This document shows positions 24,441 through 34,649 of a DNA stretch of 64,000 nucleotides, piece by piece. How positions within the stretch are numbered: position 1 is the stretch's first letter; the number at the start of each line of letters is the position of its first letter. A model generated the notes under the pieces. The model saw only the letters and a program-made list of their open reading frames with translations. It did no database searches and had not been told where the DNA came from. The position numbers were made by a program, and so were the translations under genes. The DNA comes from Dehalobacter sp. DCM. GTDB taxonomy: Bacteria; Bacillota; Desulfitobacteriia; Desulfitobacteriales; Syntrophobotulaceae. Where the stretch lies: assembly GCF_024972775.1 (NCBI RefSeq), contig NZ_CP092282.1, positions 3,683,525 through 3,747,524 of the forward strand, written 5' to 3'.

Positions 24441-25805
24441 CTATCCAACCATTATTTTTGATTCGGGATATTTTGCCTGATTACCTGGATTGTTAACTTT
24501 GCCGATGGAAAAGGCGATTGTCAATAAACCCACTCTTCCAATGAACATTGTAAGAATAATTAATATTTTGCCAATAAGTGAAAGACTGGGTGTTACTCCT
24601 AAAGTTAGGCCAACTGTGCCGAAAGCAGATACGGTCTCAAACAATAAGGTCATAAAATTTGCACTTTCAGTAATCGTCAATAGCCCAGTCACCAAGATAA
24701 TCCACATGATCGCCAAGGTCATAATCGCAACCGCCTTCTGGATGACTTCTCTGGGGATAGATCTTCCATGTATAGTAACTTGATATTTGTTTCTGAACAT
24801 CGAGAAAACCGATAGTAAAATCGTCATAAAGGTTGTCGTTTTTACTCCACCCCCGGTCGACCCTGGTGAAGCACCAATGAACATAAGCACGATCAGCAAC
24901 AAGACTGTTGTATCATTGAGAGCAGACAAATTTAAAGTATTAAATCCAGCGGTACGCGGAGTGACCGATTGAAACATTGAAGCAAGAATTTTCCCTTGGT
25001 ATCCTAGACTTCCAAGCGTATCTGGATTATTAAACTCTAGGAGGAAAAATAATATGGCCCCAATTGCAATTAATAGCCCGGTTGTCCGGATAACAATCCA
25101 TGAATGCAGACTTAATCTCTTTCCTCGTTTAGGGTAAAGGTCTAAAATGACCGTGAAACCGATACCGCCTATAACAATTAGGGCCATTACCGTAAGATTC
25201 GTTACGAAATCATTTTGAAATCTCATCAAACTATTGCCAAAAAGATCAAATCCTGCATTGTTAAACGCTGAAATAGTATGGAATAAAGCGTAATATAGTG
25301 CTTTACCCAAATTAAAATCAAAAGACCACCTGACAGCTAGAATAACAAAACCAATACCTTCTATTAGAAACGACCCCATGAATATATATTTTGCCAGCCT
25401 AACGATTCCTTCCAACGAAGATTGGTTATAGGCTTCCTGCAAAAGCATCCTCTCTTGAAGATTTATCTTTTTCCCAAGGAGGATTGCAAAGAAAGTGGCA
25501 AAAGTCATAAAACCAAGACCACCGATCTGAATTAAAAAAAGGATAATAATTTGCCCAAAGACTGAAAACACTGATCCCGTGTCTACCACAATAAGTCCTG
25601 TAACACAAACAGCTGAGGTTGCTGTGAACAAGGCGTCTATAAAAGGTAATCCTTTTCCGTCAACTGTAGCGATCGATAAGGTCAGCAAGAAAGCTCCAAC
25701 GAAGATGACAGAAATGAATCCGATAGCCAGTATCTGGGGCGGCGAGAGTTTTTTCTTTTCTTTTGTAGATTGTTTATTTGTATCAATCTTAAATATGTCA
25801 TTCAT
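24441..25805 (-). CDS. ktrB: Potassium uptake channel KtrB/TrkH type
   Basis: The four pore loops of the superfamily are recognisable: SAVCVTGL, SAFNNAGFDL, TPRTAGFNTL and SAFGTVGLTLG, each with the selectivity-filter glycine. About eight transmembrane helices surround them. The start at ATG 25805 is chosen because GGAG lies 6 nt upstream; longer frames start without an RBS. Together with KtrA it forms a Na+-dependent or ATP-gated K+ channel used in osmoadaptation. Confidence 0.93.
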   Translation of the reverse strand: MNDIFKIDTNKQSTKEKKKLSPPQILAIGFISVIFVGAFLLTLSIATVDGKGLPFIDALFTATSAVCVTGLIVVDTGSVFSVFGQIIILFLIQIGGLGFMTFATFFAILLGKKINLQERMLLQEAYNQSSLEGIVRLAKYIFMGSFLIEGIGFVILAVRWSFDFNLGKALYYALFHTISAFNNAGFDLFGNSLMRFQNDFVTNLTVMALIVIGGIGFTVILDLYPKRGKRLSLHSWIVIRTTGLLIAIGAILFFLLEFNNPDTLGSLGYQGKILASMFQSVTPRTAGFNTLNLSALNDTTVLLLIVLMFIGASPGSTGGGVKTTTFMTILLSVFSMFRNKYQVTIHGRSIPREVIQKAVAIMTLAIMWIILVTGLLTITESANFMTLLFETVSAFGTVGLTLGVTPSLSLIGKILIILTMFIGRVGLLTIAFSIGKVNNPGNQAKYPESKIMVG

Positions 25806-26221
25806 ACTCGTCTCCATACCATTATGATAAAGTCTCAATGATTGAAAAAACATCAATACCAATGATATTGAACATTTTCATGTAATCAGAATAATTTTTG
25901 GCAGCCTCCATAATGAGATAGGCTGTTTATTGATGATCACTATATTCTTAGTAAAACTTAATAACAACATACGTATATTGGTCACTTGTCATTGGAGTCT
26001 TCCACATATAGCAGCATATATACCTCCAATTATATTATATGCCAACTTATTATTAAGACAGGATTAATATTAATGCCTTTGGTATAAAGATTACGTTAAG
26101 AAGATTTCCCTCATTTTTCCATCATTAAACATACTAATAAAGTAGGAAAGCCTTAATTTAAGACTTCCCGCCAAAAGTCAATATCCTTGAATTCAAACTA
26201 TAAAAGCTTATAAAAAAGAGT
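25806..26221. other. Intergenic region between ktrB and kdpE
   Basis: A minus-strand -10-like TATAAT occurs near 26034-26039, and just downstream is an 11-codon ORF (26017-25982) with GGAGG at 5-nt spacing; its transcript leader would be very short. A weak hairpin (26144-26168) may end kdpE transcription. I looked for a c-di-AMP (ydaO-type) riboswitch, common before ktr genes, and found no matching core. Confidence 0.35.
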
Positions 26222-26905
26222 CTACATAAACCTATATCCGATACCAAGTTCCGTTAAAATATGCTTTGGTCGCGTGGGGTCTATTTCAATTTTGTTGCGA
26301 AGCTGTGCTACATATACCCGTAGGTAATTAATCTCAGATTCGTAATTGGGTCCCCATACAGCCTTAAGGAGTTGTCGGTGAGTCAGAACTTTTCCCGCGC
26401 AAGTTGCCATGACCTTTAACAGCTCATATTCAGTTGGCGTTAGTTTTACTTCTTCATTGTTCAAGGTAAAAATTCGTTTCGCAAAATCAAGTTTCAAATC
26501 ATCAAAGACAAGAATAGGTCCATCTTCTGACTTAGCAGTATGCCTTAAGGCGACACCAATTCTGGCAACAAGCTCACCCATTCCAAAAGGCTTGGATACA
26601 TAGTCATCGGCACCGTTATTTAAGGCCACGACCTTATCTCTCTCAAGATCTTTTGCCGAGAGTATAATTACCGGAACAGAAGACCATTCTCTAATCCTTC
26701 GGAGAACCTCCAGGCCATCAATATCAGGTAATGATAAATCAAGAATAACTAAATCTGGTTTATACTTGATGATCCCTTCTAATCCTGCCTGCCCGTTAAC
26801 AGCTTCGAAAATATCATACTTATAAGCGCCGATGCCTACTTTCAGCAAGCGACGTATTTGCAGTTCGTCATCAATGATCAAGATTCTTGGTCCGTTACTT
26901 TCCAT
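26222..26905 (-). CDS. kdpE: Response regulator KdpE
   Basis: This OmpR-type regulator has a receiver domain (phospho-acceptor in LVILDLSLPDIDG, about D56; K near 105) and a C-terminal winged helix (LTPTEYELLKVMATCAGKVL, then RQLLKAVWGPNY). It activates kdp transcription when phosphorylated by KdpD. ATG 26905 is preferred to an upstream GTG because AAGGTG lies 6 nt before it. It is separated from kdpD by a 164-bp palindromic element, unlike the usual overlapping kdpDE pair. Confidence 0.93.
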   Translation of the reverse strand: MESNGPRILIIDDELQIRRLLKVGIGAYKYDIFEAVNGQAGLEGIIKYKPDLVILDLSLPDIDGLEVLRRIREWSSVPVIILSAKDLERDKVVALNNGADDYVSKPFGMGELVARIGVALRHTAKSEDGPILVFDDLKLDFAKRIFTLNNEEVKLTPTEYELLKVMATCAGKVLTHRQLLKAVWGPNYESEINYLRVYVAQLRNKIEIDPTRPKHILTELGIGYRFM

Positions 26906-26938
26906 GAAAATCACCTTACTACCATTAGATATCCTAAG

Positions 26939-27102
26939 CTAGTACCTTGTTAACTTTAAAACTGTAATATAATGGCGAGCAGATTTTTTGTAAGACAAGG
27001 CGGATGATTGAGGCATACCGAGCGTATGGCGATTGAAGACAACGCAGTATTACAAAAAATCTGCCGCCAGGATATATAGATTTAGGGTTAACAAGGTACT
27101 AG
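26939..27102. repeat. 164-bp palindromic (MITE-like) element between kdpD and kdpE
   Basis: The outermost 16 bp (CTAGTACCTTGTTAAC) are repeated exactly in inverse at the right end, and inner blocks GCAGATTTTTTGTAA / TTACAAAAAATCTGC and CATACC / GTATGG also pair. The whole element is thus one long imperfect palindrome centred near 27020. The right end lies inside the kdpD frame and encodes its last residues (LVPC) and stop. No transposase is encoded. It has the features of a non-autonomous mobile palindrome. Confidence 0.75.
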
Positions 27103-29754
27103 ACTCTTTCTAAAGGGTATAGTAAAAACAAAGGTCGTTCCGCCGGAAAGATTCCTTTCTGCCCAGATCTTTCCTTGATGGGCCTCAACAATGGATTTGC
27201 AGACGGTCAAACCTAGCCCTGTACCGCTTACCCGACTAGAAGAGTTCAAACGATAAAATTTATCAAATATCTTTCCCAAGTCATCTTCCTGTATACTGTT
27301 CCCTCGATCCATAACGGATATTTTTAACTTGGTTTCGTTCTTTGTTGCAGAAATTTCTATGTCTCGATCCTGCTCTGTATATTTTATCGCATTTTCCAGT
27401 AAATTGACCAGTACTTGTTTGATCAACATACAATCTCCAATAAAGAGAGGCAAATCTCGTTCAATCTTGGAGTTTATTATCCTCAACTGTAATGGATCAA
27501 CTTCATTCACTGCTACACTGATAATTTCTGCGATATCACACTCGTCCTGATTGAGCTGTAAGCCGCCGCTTTCTACACGGGCCATATCCAATAAATTGTT
27601 TATCAACCGGTTCATCCGCTCGGCGCCTTGCCTGGCCGATGTTAATAATTCCTTACGTTGGTCGGTCGTATAAGGTTCTTTATCATCCAATAATCCTGTG
27701 ATGGCGCCAATAATGGAAGCGAGCGGTGTTTTCAAATCGTGGGATAAACAGCTAAACAGCACATTATATAAGCGTTCGGTTTCTTTTAATAATTGTGTCT
27801 CTCGTGCCTTTTCAGCAAGTTGTATTCTACTCAGAGCAACAGCCGATAATCCGGCAAAGGCTTCTAGCAGTATGCGTTGTTCAGGGGTAAAATTAGCCGT
27901 ATTTATGCGGATACCCAATACACCTGTCGTACTTTCTTTAATCATCATAGGCAGATAAAGTCTTTGAGCACCGCTAAGATTTTCTGTTCCTTTGCCGGCA
28001 CTCTGCCTGTTCAAGAAAGACCAGGTGGCGACAGCCAGCTCTTTAGGATCTGTGATAAAAACATATCCCCCGCTGCTGCAAGCAGCTACTTCAAGATCTC
28101 CTTTTTCATCGGGTAGGAAGGCGATCACGTCGTTTTCAGCGATACCCGCGATTTTTTTTACAATCAAATCGAGAACAGTCTGGACTTCTGTCTCCGCGGC
28201 GATGTCCTTACTCAATGAATACAAAGCAGAGACCTTTTCTTCTCTGCTCTTGGTCATATAGATCTGGTTATGCAGCCGGGTAGATAGTCTTCCTGTAACA
28301 ATGGCAACAATTATAAAAATTAAAAAACTAATACCATACCGAATATCGGCGACTGTAAAACTATATTGAGGGAATACAAAGAAAAAGTCAAAAACGATAA
28401 CTCCCAGAAAGGCAGCCACTATAGCATATTGAATTCCCATAGTAACTGCAGTATATAATACCGGCAATAGAAATAGTAAGACAATATTAACTAACCCTAA
28501 GCTATCCTCAAAGGGCTTGAGCATAACAGTCCACAAAACTATAATTGCTGTAATCAACAAAATCCGTTTGATGGATAGTCCTGTTTTTGCTTTCGTAAAC
28601 GGCGATGTTTTTTTGTTATTACTCTCATTTTGCTGTCCTGGGATAACGTGAACACTAATGCCTTCGCTGTTCCGAATAATCTTATCAACGGGTGAATTTC
28701 TCAAAAAACCGGAAATTCCGGAACGCAGCGGCTTGCCGATTATAATTTGGGTAACGTTTCTCTTCTTGGCAATTTCCAGCAGTTCCTCGGCAATGTCGTC
28801 CCCTGTTACCGTTAGTATTTCAGCGCCTAATTCTTCAGCCAGATTAAGATTTTTCGTAAGTAACTCTTTTTGTTCCTCTTTTAAAGGCTGCCTGCTGCTT
28901 TCCACATAGACTGCTATTAACTCGGACTGTAGCCTATTCGCCATTCTGCTGCCCATTCTGAGAAGCTTGGAAGCAAAGGGACTAGAACTGATGCTTACCA
29001 GTACTTTTTCCCCTGCCGGCCAAGGGCCGCTAATCGCATGTGCCTGCATATAGGTTTCCATTTGCCGATCAACCCGTTGGGCGGTATATCGAAGTGCAAG
29101 TTCCCTTAAGGCATTGAGATTCCCGGGACGAAAAAACTTATTAATCGCCCTTTCGGCCTGATCGGGCACATAGACCTTGCCTTCCTTTAACCTTTGGATT
29201 AACTCCTCGTCAGGAATATCCACCAAATGGATTTTAGCGTCATTCAATATTCTGTCCGGAACTGTTTCCCTCACGGTAACACCTGTGATGCGGGCGACAA
29301 TGTCATTCAGGCTCTCGATGTGCTGGATATTGAGGGTCGTATAAACATTAATACCTGCCGCCAACAATTCCTCCACATCCTGATAACGTTTGGGGTGCCG
29401 GGAGCCGGATATATTAGTATGTGCCAGCTCATCGACCAGGGCAATTTCAGGACGGCGGAGTAAAATGGCATCAAGATCCATCTCGCAGAACTGCTTATCT
29501 TTATACTCAATGACACAGGAAGTGATAATCGGAAGTCCCTTAACAAGGGCTTCTGTCTCTTTCCTACCATGCGTCTCGACCAAGGCAATCACGGTCTCAA
29601 TTCCTTTTGTTTGCATTTCCTGCGCCGCTTCCAGCATGGCGTAAGTTTTTCCGACACCTGCCGCAGCGCCAAGGAAGACCGTTAATATTCCCCTGTTTTT
29701 ATGTTTGATACCTGCTAGGATCGCATCGGGGTCACCCCTGAATTCCTCCGTCAT
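27088..29754 (-). CDS. kdpD: Osmosensitive K+ channel sensor histidine kinase KdpD
   Basis: The 888-aa protein has the full KdpD layout. The N-terminal KdpD domain carries Walker A FLGAAAGVGKTYAML and LVDELAHTN, and a universal-stress-protein domain spans about 245-370. Four transmembrane helices (about 395-500) and a GAF domain (about 520-650) follow. HisKA carries H672 in LSHDLKTPLAS, and an HATPase domain follows. It senses K+ limitation or ionic strength and phosphorylates KdpE. The final residues SLVPC come from the palindromic element, so the native C-terminus has been replaced. It follows kdpC after 15 bp. Confidence 0.94.
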   Translation of the reverse strand: MTEEFRGDPDAILAGIKHKNRGILTVFLGAAAGVGKTYAMLEAAQEMQTKGIETVIALVETHGRKETEALVKGLPIITSCVIEYKDKQFCEMDLDAILLRRPEIALVDELAHTNISGSRHPKRYQDVEELLAAGINVYTTLNIQHIESLNDIVARITGVTVRETVPDRILNDAKIHLVDIPDEELIQRLKEGKVYVPDQAERAINKFFRPGNLNALRELALRYTAQRVDRQMETYMQAHAISGPWPAGEKVLVSISSSPFASKLLRMGSRMANRLQSELIAVYVESSRQPLKEEQKELLTKNLNLAEELGAEILTVTGDDIAEELLEIAKKRNVTQIIIGKPLRSGISGFLRNSPVDKIIRNSEGISVHVIPGQQNESNNKKTSPFTKAKTGLSIKRILLITAIIVLWTVMLKPFEDSLGLVNIVLLFLLPVLYTAVTMGIQYAIVAAFLGVIVFDFFFVFPQYSFTVADIRYGISFLIFIIVAIVTGRLSTRLHNQIYMTKSREEKVSALYSLSKDIAAETEVQTVLDLIVKKIAGIAENDVIAFLPDEKGDLEVAACSSGGYVFITDPKELAVATWSFLNRQSAGKGTENLSGAQRLYLPMMIKESTTGVLGIRINTANFTPEQRILLEAFAGLSAVALSRIQLAEKARETQLLKETERLYNVLFSCLSHDLKTPLASIIGAITGLLDDKEPYTTDQRKELLTSARQGAERMNRLINNLLDMARVESGGLQLNQDECDIAEIISVAVNEVDPLQLRIINSKIERDLPLFIGDCMLIKQVLVNLLENAIKYTEQDRDIEISATKNETKLKISVMDRGNSIQEDDLGKIFDKFYRLNSSSRVSGTGLGLTVCKSIVEAHQGKIWAERNLSGGTTFVFTIPFRKSLVPC

Positions 29755-29769
29755 CTTTTTCTCACATCC

Positions 29770-30348
29770 TTATGACAATTGATCCAGCGCTAAGTTTAGC
29801 TTTAAGACGTTGACCCGGGGTTCCCCTAAAATGAATACTTCCCAGGTTTCCGTATATTTTTGAACTTCAATCCGTACTTCTTCTTCTGTCAGTCCTCTGG
29901 CTCGAGCTACGCGCGGTATCTGCAATAGGGCCGCCTGAGGTGATATGTGGGGATCAAGTCCGCTTCCGGAAGCTGCAACCATATCCGCTGGTATTTTTTG
30001 TTCAGCGGTCAAGTTGTTTTCACGCTTAATTTCAGTAATCCGCTCCCCAATTGTCTTCATTAAAGATTCATTGGTAGGTCCAAGGTTCGATCCAGAGGAG
30101 GCCACGGCATCATAACCAGCGCCGGCAGCAGAAGGCCTGCCGTAAAAGTATTCGGGGCCGGTAAATTCCTGTCCGATTAATTCCGAACCAACAATTCGGT
30201 TATTGCTGTAGAGAAGAGAACCATTGGCCTGTTTTGGAAAAATAAGCTGGGATAAGCCGGTTACCGCCAAAGGATAAACCAATCCCAGTAGAATAGTCAT
30301 GATGATTAACATTTTACATGATTGTTTTACAGATTTAAACATCCACAT
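29770..30348 (-). CDS. kdpC: K+-transporting ATPase subunit C
   Basis: KdpC stabilises the KdpFABC complex and increases ATP affinity. The 192-aa protein has one N-terminal transmembrane helix (about 13-33) and the family signatures SELIGQEFTGPEYFYGRPSA, then ASSGSNLGPTN and ASGSGLDPHISPQAA. AAAGGATG precedes the ATG. It lies between kdpB (10 bp upstream) and kdpD. Confidence 0.96.
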   Translation of the reverse strand: MWMFKSVKQSCKMLIIMTILLGLVYPLAVTGLSQLIFPKQANGSLLYSNNRIVGSELIGQEFTGPEYFYGRPSAAGAGYDAVASSGSNLGPTNESLMKTIGERITEIKRENNLTAEQKIPADMVAASGSGLDPHISPQAALLQIPRVARARGLTEEEVRIEVQKYTETWEVFILGEPRVNVLKLNLALDQLS

Positions 30349-30358
30349 TCATCCTTTC

Positions 30359-32392
30359 CTAGCCGATGATATGCAAGAACGCAAGCAACCAATCAATTAT
30401 TTTGATCCCGATAAAAGGTGTTATTAATCCTCCCAAGCCATAGACCAGCAAGTTGCGTCTCAGAATAAGATTGGCTCCCTGCGGACGATAGGTCACGCCC
30501 TTTAAGGCTAGCGGAATTAGAAACACGATGATGATTGCATTGAAAATAACAGCAGAAATAATCGCACTTTCCGGGCTGCTCAAATCCATAATATTCAGGT
30601 AGGCCAACTGCGGATACGTTGCACTGAACAAGGCCGGGATGATCGCAAAGTACTTAGCCACATCATTGGCAATGCTGAAGGTGGTTAACGAGCCCCGGGT
30701 AATCAGTAATTGCTTACCAATCCCGACGACTTCAATGAGTTTCGTCGGGTTGCTATCCAAATCTACCATATTTCCTGCTTCCTTGGCAGCCTGAGTTCCG
30801 CTGTTCATAGCAACACCGACATCAGCCTGGGCTAAAGCGGGTGCATCATTGGTACCGTCTCCTGTCATCGCCACCAAGTGTCCTTTGTACTGGTAATCCC
30901 TGATTAAAGCAAGCTTGGCTTCAGGTGTCGCTTCAGCCAGAAAGTCATCAACTCCGGCTTCACCGGCAATCGCCGCTGCGGTTAATGGATTATCCCCTGT
31001 AATCATGACGGTCTTAATTCCCATTCGCCTGAGTTCTGCGAATCTTTCTTTAATGCCTCCCTTGACCACATCCTTGAGATGGATAACACCGAGTGCTCTG
31101 CCATTGTCTGCGACTACCAATGGCGTTCCGCCTTTTTTAGCAATACCTTCGGCAATATTCCTAACCTCTTGATCAAGCTGTTGGTCTTGCTGCTGCAAAT
31201 ATTTTTCTATCGCGTCAACAGCCCCTTTGCGGATCTCTCTGTTTTGGACATTCACCCCACTCATCCGGGTCTGAGCGCTGAATGGGATAAAGATGGCCTG
31301 TAACTGGCCTATATCTCTTTCACGCAAACCATATTTATTTTTCGCTAGCACCACAATGCTGCGGCCTTCCGGTGTTTCATCTGCTAAGGAAGAAAGCTGG
31401 GCGGTATCAGCCAGTTCTTCAACCCGTACGCCGGGGGCAGGTAAAAATTCTGTGGCCATACGGTTTCCGAGCGTAATGGTCCCAGTTTTATCCAAGAGCA
31501 GAACATCCACATCGCCGGCTGCTTCAACAGCCCTCCCGGACATGGCCAGGACGTTCCTTTTTAAGAGTCGGTCCATACCGGCAATCCCGATTGCGCTGAG
31601 AAGACCGCCAATCGTGGTGGGAATCAGGCAAACGAGCAAGGCCAGCAGGACAGGAACCGAGACATAAGCTCCGGAATAAATGGCATAGGACTCCAAAGTG
31701 GCGACAGCCAGCAAAAATACGATGGTTAATCCCAAAAGCAAAATTGTAAGGGCTACTTCGTTGGGGGTCTTTTGTCTTTTCGCGCCTTCTACCAGATTGA
31801 TCATTCTATCCAAAAAAGTTTCTCCCGGATTGGCGCTGATTCTTACTTGAATCCAATCAGAAAGAACTCTGGTGCCACCTGTTACCGCGCTGCGGTCTCC
31901 CCCGGATTCGCGGATTACCGGAGCTGATTCACCGGTTACCGCACTTTCATCCACGGAAGCAATACCCTCTATGACTTCGCCGTCACCGGGAATGGGGTCA
32001 CCCGCTTCAACCAGGACAATATCATCTTTACGCAGCTCCGAGGCCGATACACTTTGCAAATTGTCACCAACCACCTTTTTGGCCATTGTTTCACTGCGGG
32101 CTTTTTTTAAGGTAGCCGCCTGAGCTTTACCTCTTCCTTCCGCCAAAGCTTCAGAGAAGTTGGCAAATAGTATGGTAAGCCATAGCCAAAAGGCGATTTG
32201 CAGGTTAAAGCCGAGTGCCCCCCATTGATGAGCCAGCAAATCCCGTAGGACATAATAGCTTGTATAAAGAGCCCCGACTTCCACCACTAACATCACAGGG
32301 TTGCGCCACAAGATGCGGGGATTCAGCTTCTTAAAGGAATCCTTGACAGCTATCTTGATAATATCTTTATTAAAACCGCTATTTTTCTCCAT
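30359..32392 (-). CDS. kdpB: K+-transporting P-type ATPase subunit B
   Basis: KdpB hydrolyses ATP to drive K+ uptake through KdpA. The 677-aa sequence has the phosphorylation motif [12 protein letters not shown], the TGES actuator loop (VTGESAPV), nucleotide-binding KGAVDAI, hinge [20 protein letters not shown] and seven transmembrane helices. AAGGAG precedes the ATG. All catalytic motifs are intact. Confidence 0.97.
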   Translation of the reverse strand: MEKNSGFNKDIIKIAVKDSFKKLNPRILWRNPVMLVVEVGALYTSYYVLRDLLAHQWGALGFNLQIAFWLWLTILFANFSEALAEGRGKAQAATLKKARSETMAKKVVGDNLQSVSASELRKDDIVLVEAGDPIPGDGEVIEGIASVDESAVTGESAPVIRESGGDRSAVTGGTRVLSDWIQVRISANPGETFLDRMINLVEGAKRQKTPNEVALTILLLGLTIVFLLAVATLESYAIYSGAYVSVPVLLALLVCLIPTTIGGLLSAIGIAGMDRLLKRNVLAMSGRAVEAAGDVDVLLLDKTGTITLGNRMATEFLPAPGVRVEELADTAQLSSLADETPEGRSIVVLAKNKYGLRERDIGQLQAIFIPFSAQTRMSGVNVQNREIRKGAVDAIEKYLQQQDQQLDQEVRNIAEGIAKKGGTPLVVADNGRALGVIHLKDVVKGGIKERFAELRRMGIKTVMITGDNPLTAAAIAGEAGVDDFLAEATPEAKLALIRDYQYKGHLVAMTGDGTNDAPALAQADVGVAMNSGTQAAKEAGNMVDLDSNPTKLIEVVGIGKQLLITRGSLTTFSIANDVAKYFAIIPALFSATYPQLAYLNIMDLSSPESAIISAVIFNAIIIVFLIPLALKGVTYRPQGANLILRRNLLVYGLGGLITPFIGIKIIDWLLAFLHIIG

Positions 32393-32405
32393 TTAATTCA
32401 ACTCC

Positions 32406-34109
32406 TTAAAAGGTTCGTCCTGCCAGCATCAGGAAATACTCCACAATAGGGCCCAACGATAACGCCGGAAAAAAAGTCAGAGCCCCTACCAGAAGAACCG
32501 TGCCGGTCAGCAGAATCGGGAATATTACCCCAGTAGTCTGAAAAGTCCCGGGGCCTTGCGGGATGGTTTTCTTAGCGGCAAGACTTCCGGCGATGGCTAG
32601 TGCCGGAATGATCACCCCAAAACGACCCAGGAGCATCGCAATGGCTAAACTGATGTTGTAAAAAAGTGTATTGGCGCTTAATCCAGCAAAAGCGCTGCCA
32701 TTGTTCCCGGCGGCTGAGGCAAAACCGTACAGGATTTCGCTTAAGCCATGGGGGCCGGGATTGAGTATGGAGGATACTCCATCTTTAGTAACTACGGCAA
32801 TCGCACTTCCGAGCAGAATGGTTATACTGGGAATGAGCACCGCAAATATGGCCATCTTCATTTCCGGGGATTCTATCTTTTTCCCTAGGTATTCCGGGGT
32901 CCGCCCCACCATCAAACCGATTATGAAAACCGTAAGAATAACAAACATCAACATCCCGTAAAGCCCTGACCCGACCCCACCGAAAACGACTTCCCCGAGC
33001 ATGATTTGCACCATGGGAACTAACCCACCGAGAGGTGTAAGGCTGTCGTGCATGTTATTCACAGCACCGCAGGATGCAGCGGTCGTCACAACGGCAAAAA
33101 GACTGGATTGCCCAATACCAAAGCGCACCTCTTTACCTTCCATCGCCGTTGGTTGAGAAATTCCTTGTGCTGTGAGGAGCGGGTTCCCAGCTATTTCAGC
33201 TGTATAGCAGATCCCTAAAAACAGAACAAACAGAATGAGCATGGTACCAAGGATGACATAACCCTGTTTTTTGTTACCTACCATCCTGCCGAAAGTGAAG
33301 GTTAAACCTGCCGGAATAACCAAAACAGCCAAGAGTTCTAAAAAGTTGGACAAAGCTGTGGGGTTTTCAAACGGGTGAGCGGAATTGGCATTAAAAAATC
33401 CACCACCGTTTGTGCCAAACTGCTTGATCGCTTCCTGGGAAGCTACCGGCCCCATCGCCAGGGTTTGTTTGAACCCCTCTATGTTCTCCAAGGTGAGATA
33501 CGGAGAAAGGTTCTGAATGACACCTTGGGAAACAAGAACCAAAGCAAAAACAAACGATATAGGAAGAAGAATCCATAATGTGCAGCGCGTTAGATCTACC
33601 CAGAAATTACCGATATCCTTGACCTGATGACGGGCAATACCCCTGATCAGGGCTATAGCCACGACAATCCCGGTAGCAGCAGAGAGAAAATTTTGAACGG
33701 TCATCCCTGTCATCTGGGTGAAATAGCTTAGCGTACTCTCACCGCTGTAAGCCTGCCAGTTTGTATTGGTTACAAAGCTAACTGCGGTGTTGAAAGCGAG
33801 ATCGGGCTTCACCATACCAAAGCCCTGAGGGTTTAAAGGCAAAAATCCCTGGATAAGTTGAAGTACGAAAAGCAAACCAATTCCCATTGCATTAATGAGA
33901 AGAAGGCTTTTACTGTATTCCTTCCAGTTCATTTCTTTTTCAGGGTTAATACCAGCCAGGCGGTAAATCATCTTTTCCAAAGGAAGCATGATTGGATCAA
34001 AAATTGTTTTTTCCTTATTGAATACCTTAGCCATGTATTTTCCTAAGAAATAACCGAGGATTAGAAATAGTGAAATGTAGATCAAAAATAACAAAAGGTC
34101 CTGTGTCAT
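32406..34109 (-). CDS. kdpA: K+-transporting ATPase subunit A
   Basis: KdpA is the channel-like subunit that selects K+. The four filter loops are seen: YSGESTLSYF, GTNGGGFFNANSAHPF, SCGAVNNMHDSL and AAGNNGSAFAGL, in a 567-aa protein with about ten helices. ATG 34109 is chosen because GGAGG lies 7 nt upstream and because it overlaps the kdpF stop codon. Confidence 0.97.
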   Translation of the reverse strand: MTQDLLLFLIYISLFLILGYFLGKYMAKVFNKEKTIFDPIMLPLEKMIYRLAGINPEKEMNWKEYSKSLLLINAMGIGLLFVLQLIQGFLPLNPQGFGMVKPDLAFNTAVSFVTNTNWQAYSGESTLSYFTQMTGMTVQNFLSAATGIVVAIALIRGIARHQVKDIGNFWVDLTRCTLWILLPISFVFALVLVSQGVIQNLSPYLTLENIEGFKQTLAMGPVASQEAIKQFGTNGGGFFNANSAHPFENPTALSNFLELLAVLVIPAGLTFTFGRMVGNKKQGYVILGTMLILFVLFLGICYTAEIAGNPLLTAQGISQPTAMEGKEVRFGIGQSSLFAVVTTAASCGAVNNMHDSLTPLGGLVPMVQIMLGEVVFGGVGSGLYGMLMFVILTVFIIGLMVGRTPEYLGKKIESPEMKMAIFAVLIPSITILLGSAIAVVTKDGVSSILNPGPHGLSEILYGFASAAGNNGSAFAGLSANTLFYNISLAIAMLLGRFGVIIPALAIAGSLAAKKTIPQGPGTFQTTGVIFPILLTGTVLLVGALTFFPALSLGPIVEYFLMLAGRTF

Positions 34110-34195
34110 CAGATATCCTCCACCTTCACAAAACAATAGACCAGAAAACTCAAGAGAAAGAAAGCAATGATGGCACCCACATACAATTCATTCAT
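34109..34195 (-). CDS. kdpF: K+-transporting ATPase subunit F (28 aa)
   Basis: The tiny gene encodes MNELYVGAIIAFFLLSFLVY CFVKVEDI, a single transmembrane helix of the KdpF type that stabilises the Kdp complex in the membrane. Its stop TGA shares one base with the kdpA ATG (TGATG), so the two are coupled. AAAGGTGG lies upstream. It is too short for usual ORF listing but its position makes it secure. Confidence 0.9.
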   Translation of the reverse strand: MNELYVGAIIAFFLLSFLVYCFVKVEDI

Positions 34196-34267
34196 CTATA
34201 CAAACCACCTTTTTGAAAATTTTCCTTTTCTGTTAGAAAATAAATAATAACCTCTTTTAGCATCTCC

Positions 34268-34296
34268 ATTATAAAACGGTTTAAGCTTAAAAGTGG
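34268..34296 (-). promoter_or_regulatory. Probable kdp operon promoter
   Basis: On the minus strand TATAAT (rc of 34268-34273) stands about 73 bp before kdpF. The -35 region is weak (CCACTT or CACTTT), as expected for a promoter needing KdpE. KdpE-binding repeats could not be defined by eye. Confidence 0.45.
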
Positions 34297-34525
34297 GATA
34301 ATAAATTCTCGTTAAGCATTAATATAGTATTAAGATTGATATCAATAAAAATACCACTTAAGCTTGGTAAGGCCTGAGCCTTTCATCCTCATTTCTTAGA
34401 AATCAATGATTGCATGATACTACTTGAAACTGATTTTAACTAAATTATTTCGAGATGCGTTTCCGCACTCATCAGAACTTTTGTTTGTACCTTTGTAATA
34501 TTAGTAAATATCGATTTAGCCGTTG

Positions 34526-34571
34526 GTTCTTATGATCTCGTAACCGCAGCAATGTCAGCAACCATAAGAAC
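34526..34571. repeat. Inverted repeat upstream of kdp
   Basis: GTTCTTATG (34526-34534) and CATAAGAAC (34563-34571) are a perfect 9-bp pair separated by 28 bp. Function is unknown; it is about 330 bp upstream of kdpF and could form a long hairpin. Confidence 0.4.
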
Positions 34572-34649
34572 TTTCTGATATACAAAAAAAGACACCTGCC
34601 AAAAACAGAAGTCCTGATCACACTATGACGTGCCGATATTATTTTAAAC

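Noticed and set aside
25863..25951. Minus-strand frame of about 29 codons ahead of ktrB (MEAAKNYSDY...)
   Set aside because: No ribosome-binding site at a usable distance and no protein-like conservation signal; probably chance.
25806..26221. c-di-AMP riboswitch before ktrB
   Set aside because: The expected conserved core of the ydaO-type element could not be found on the minus strand.
26939..27087. Simple terminator of kdpD
   Set aside because: The structure is far too long, symmetric over 164 bp, lacks a T-run and includes the end of the coding frame; a mobile palindrome explains it better.
34196..34600. c-di-AMP riboswitch before kdpF
   Set aside because: Only a promoter-like -10 and a plain inverted repeat are present; no riboswitch core is seen.
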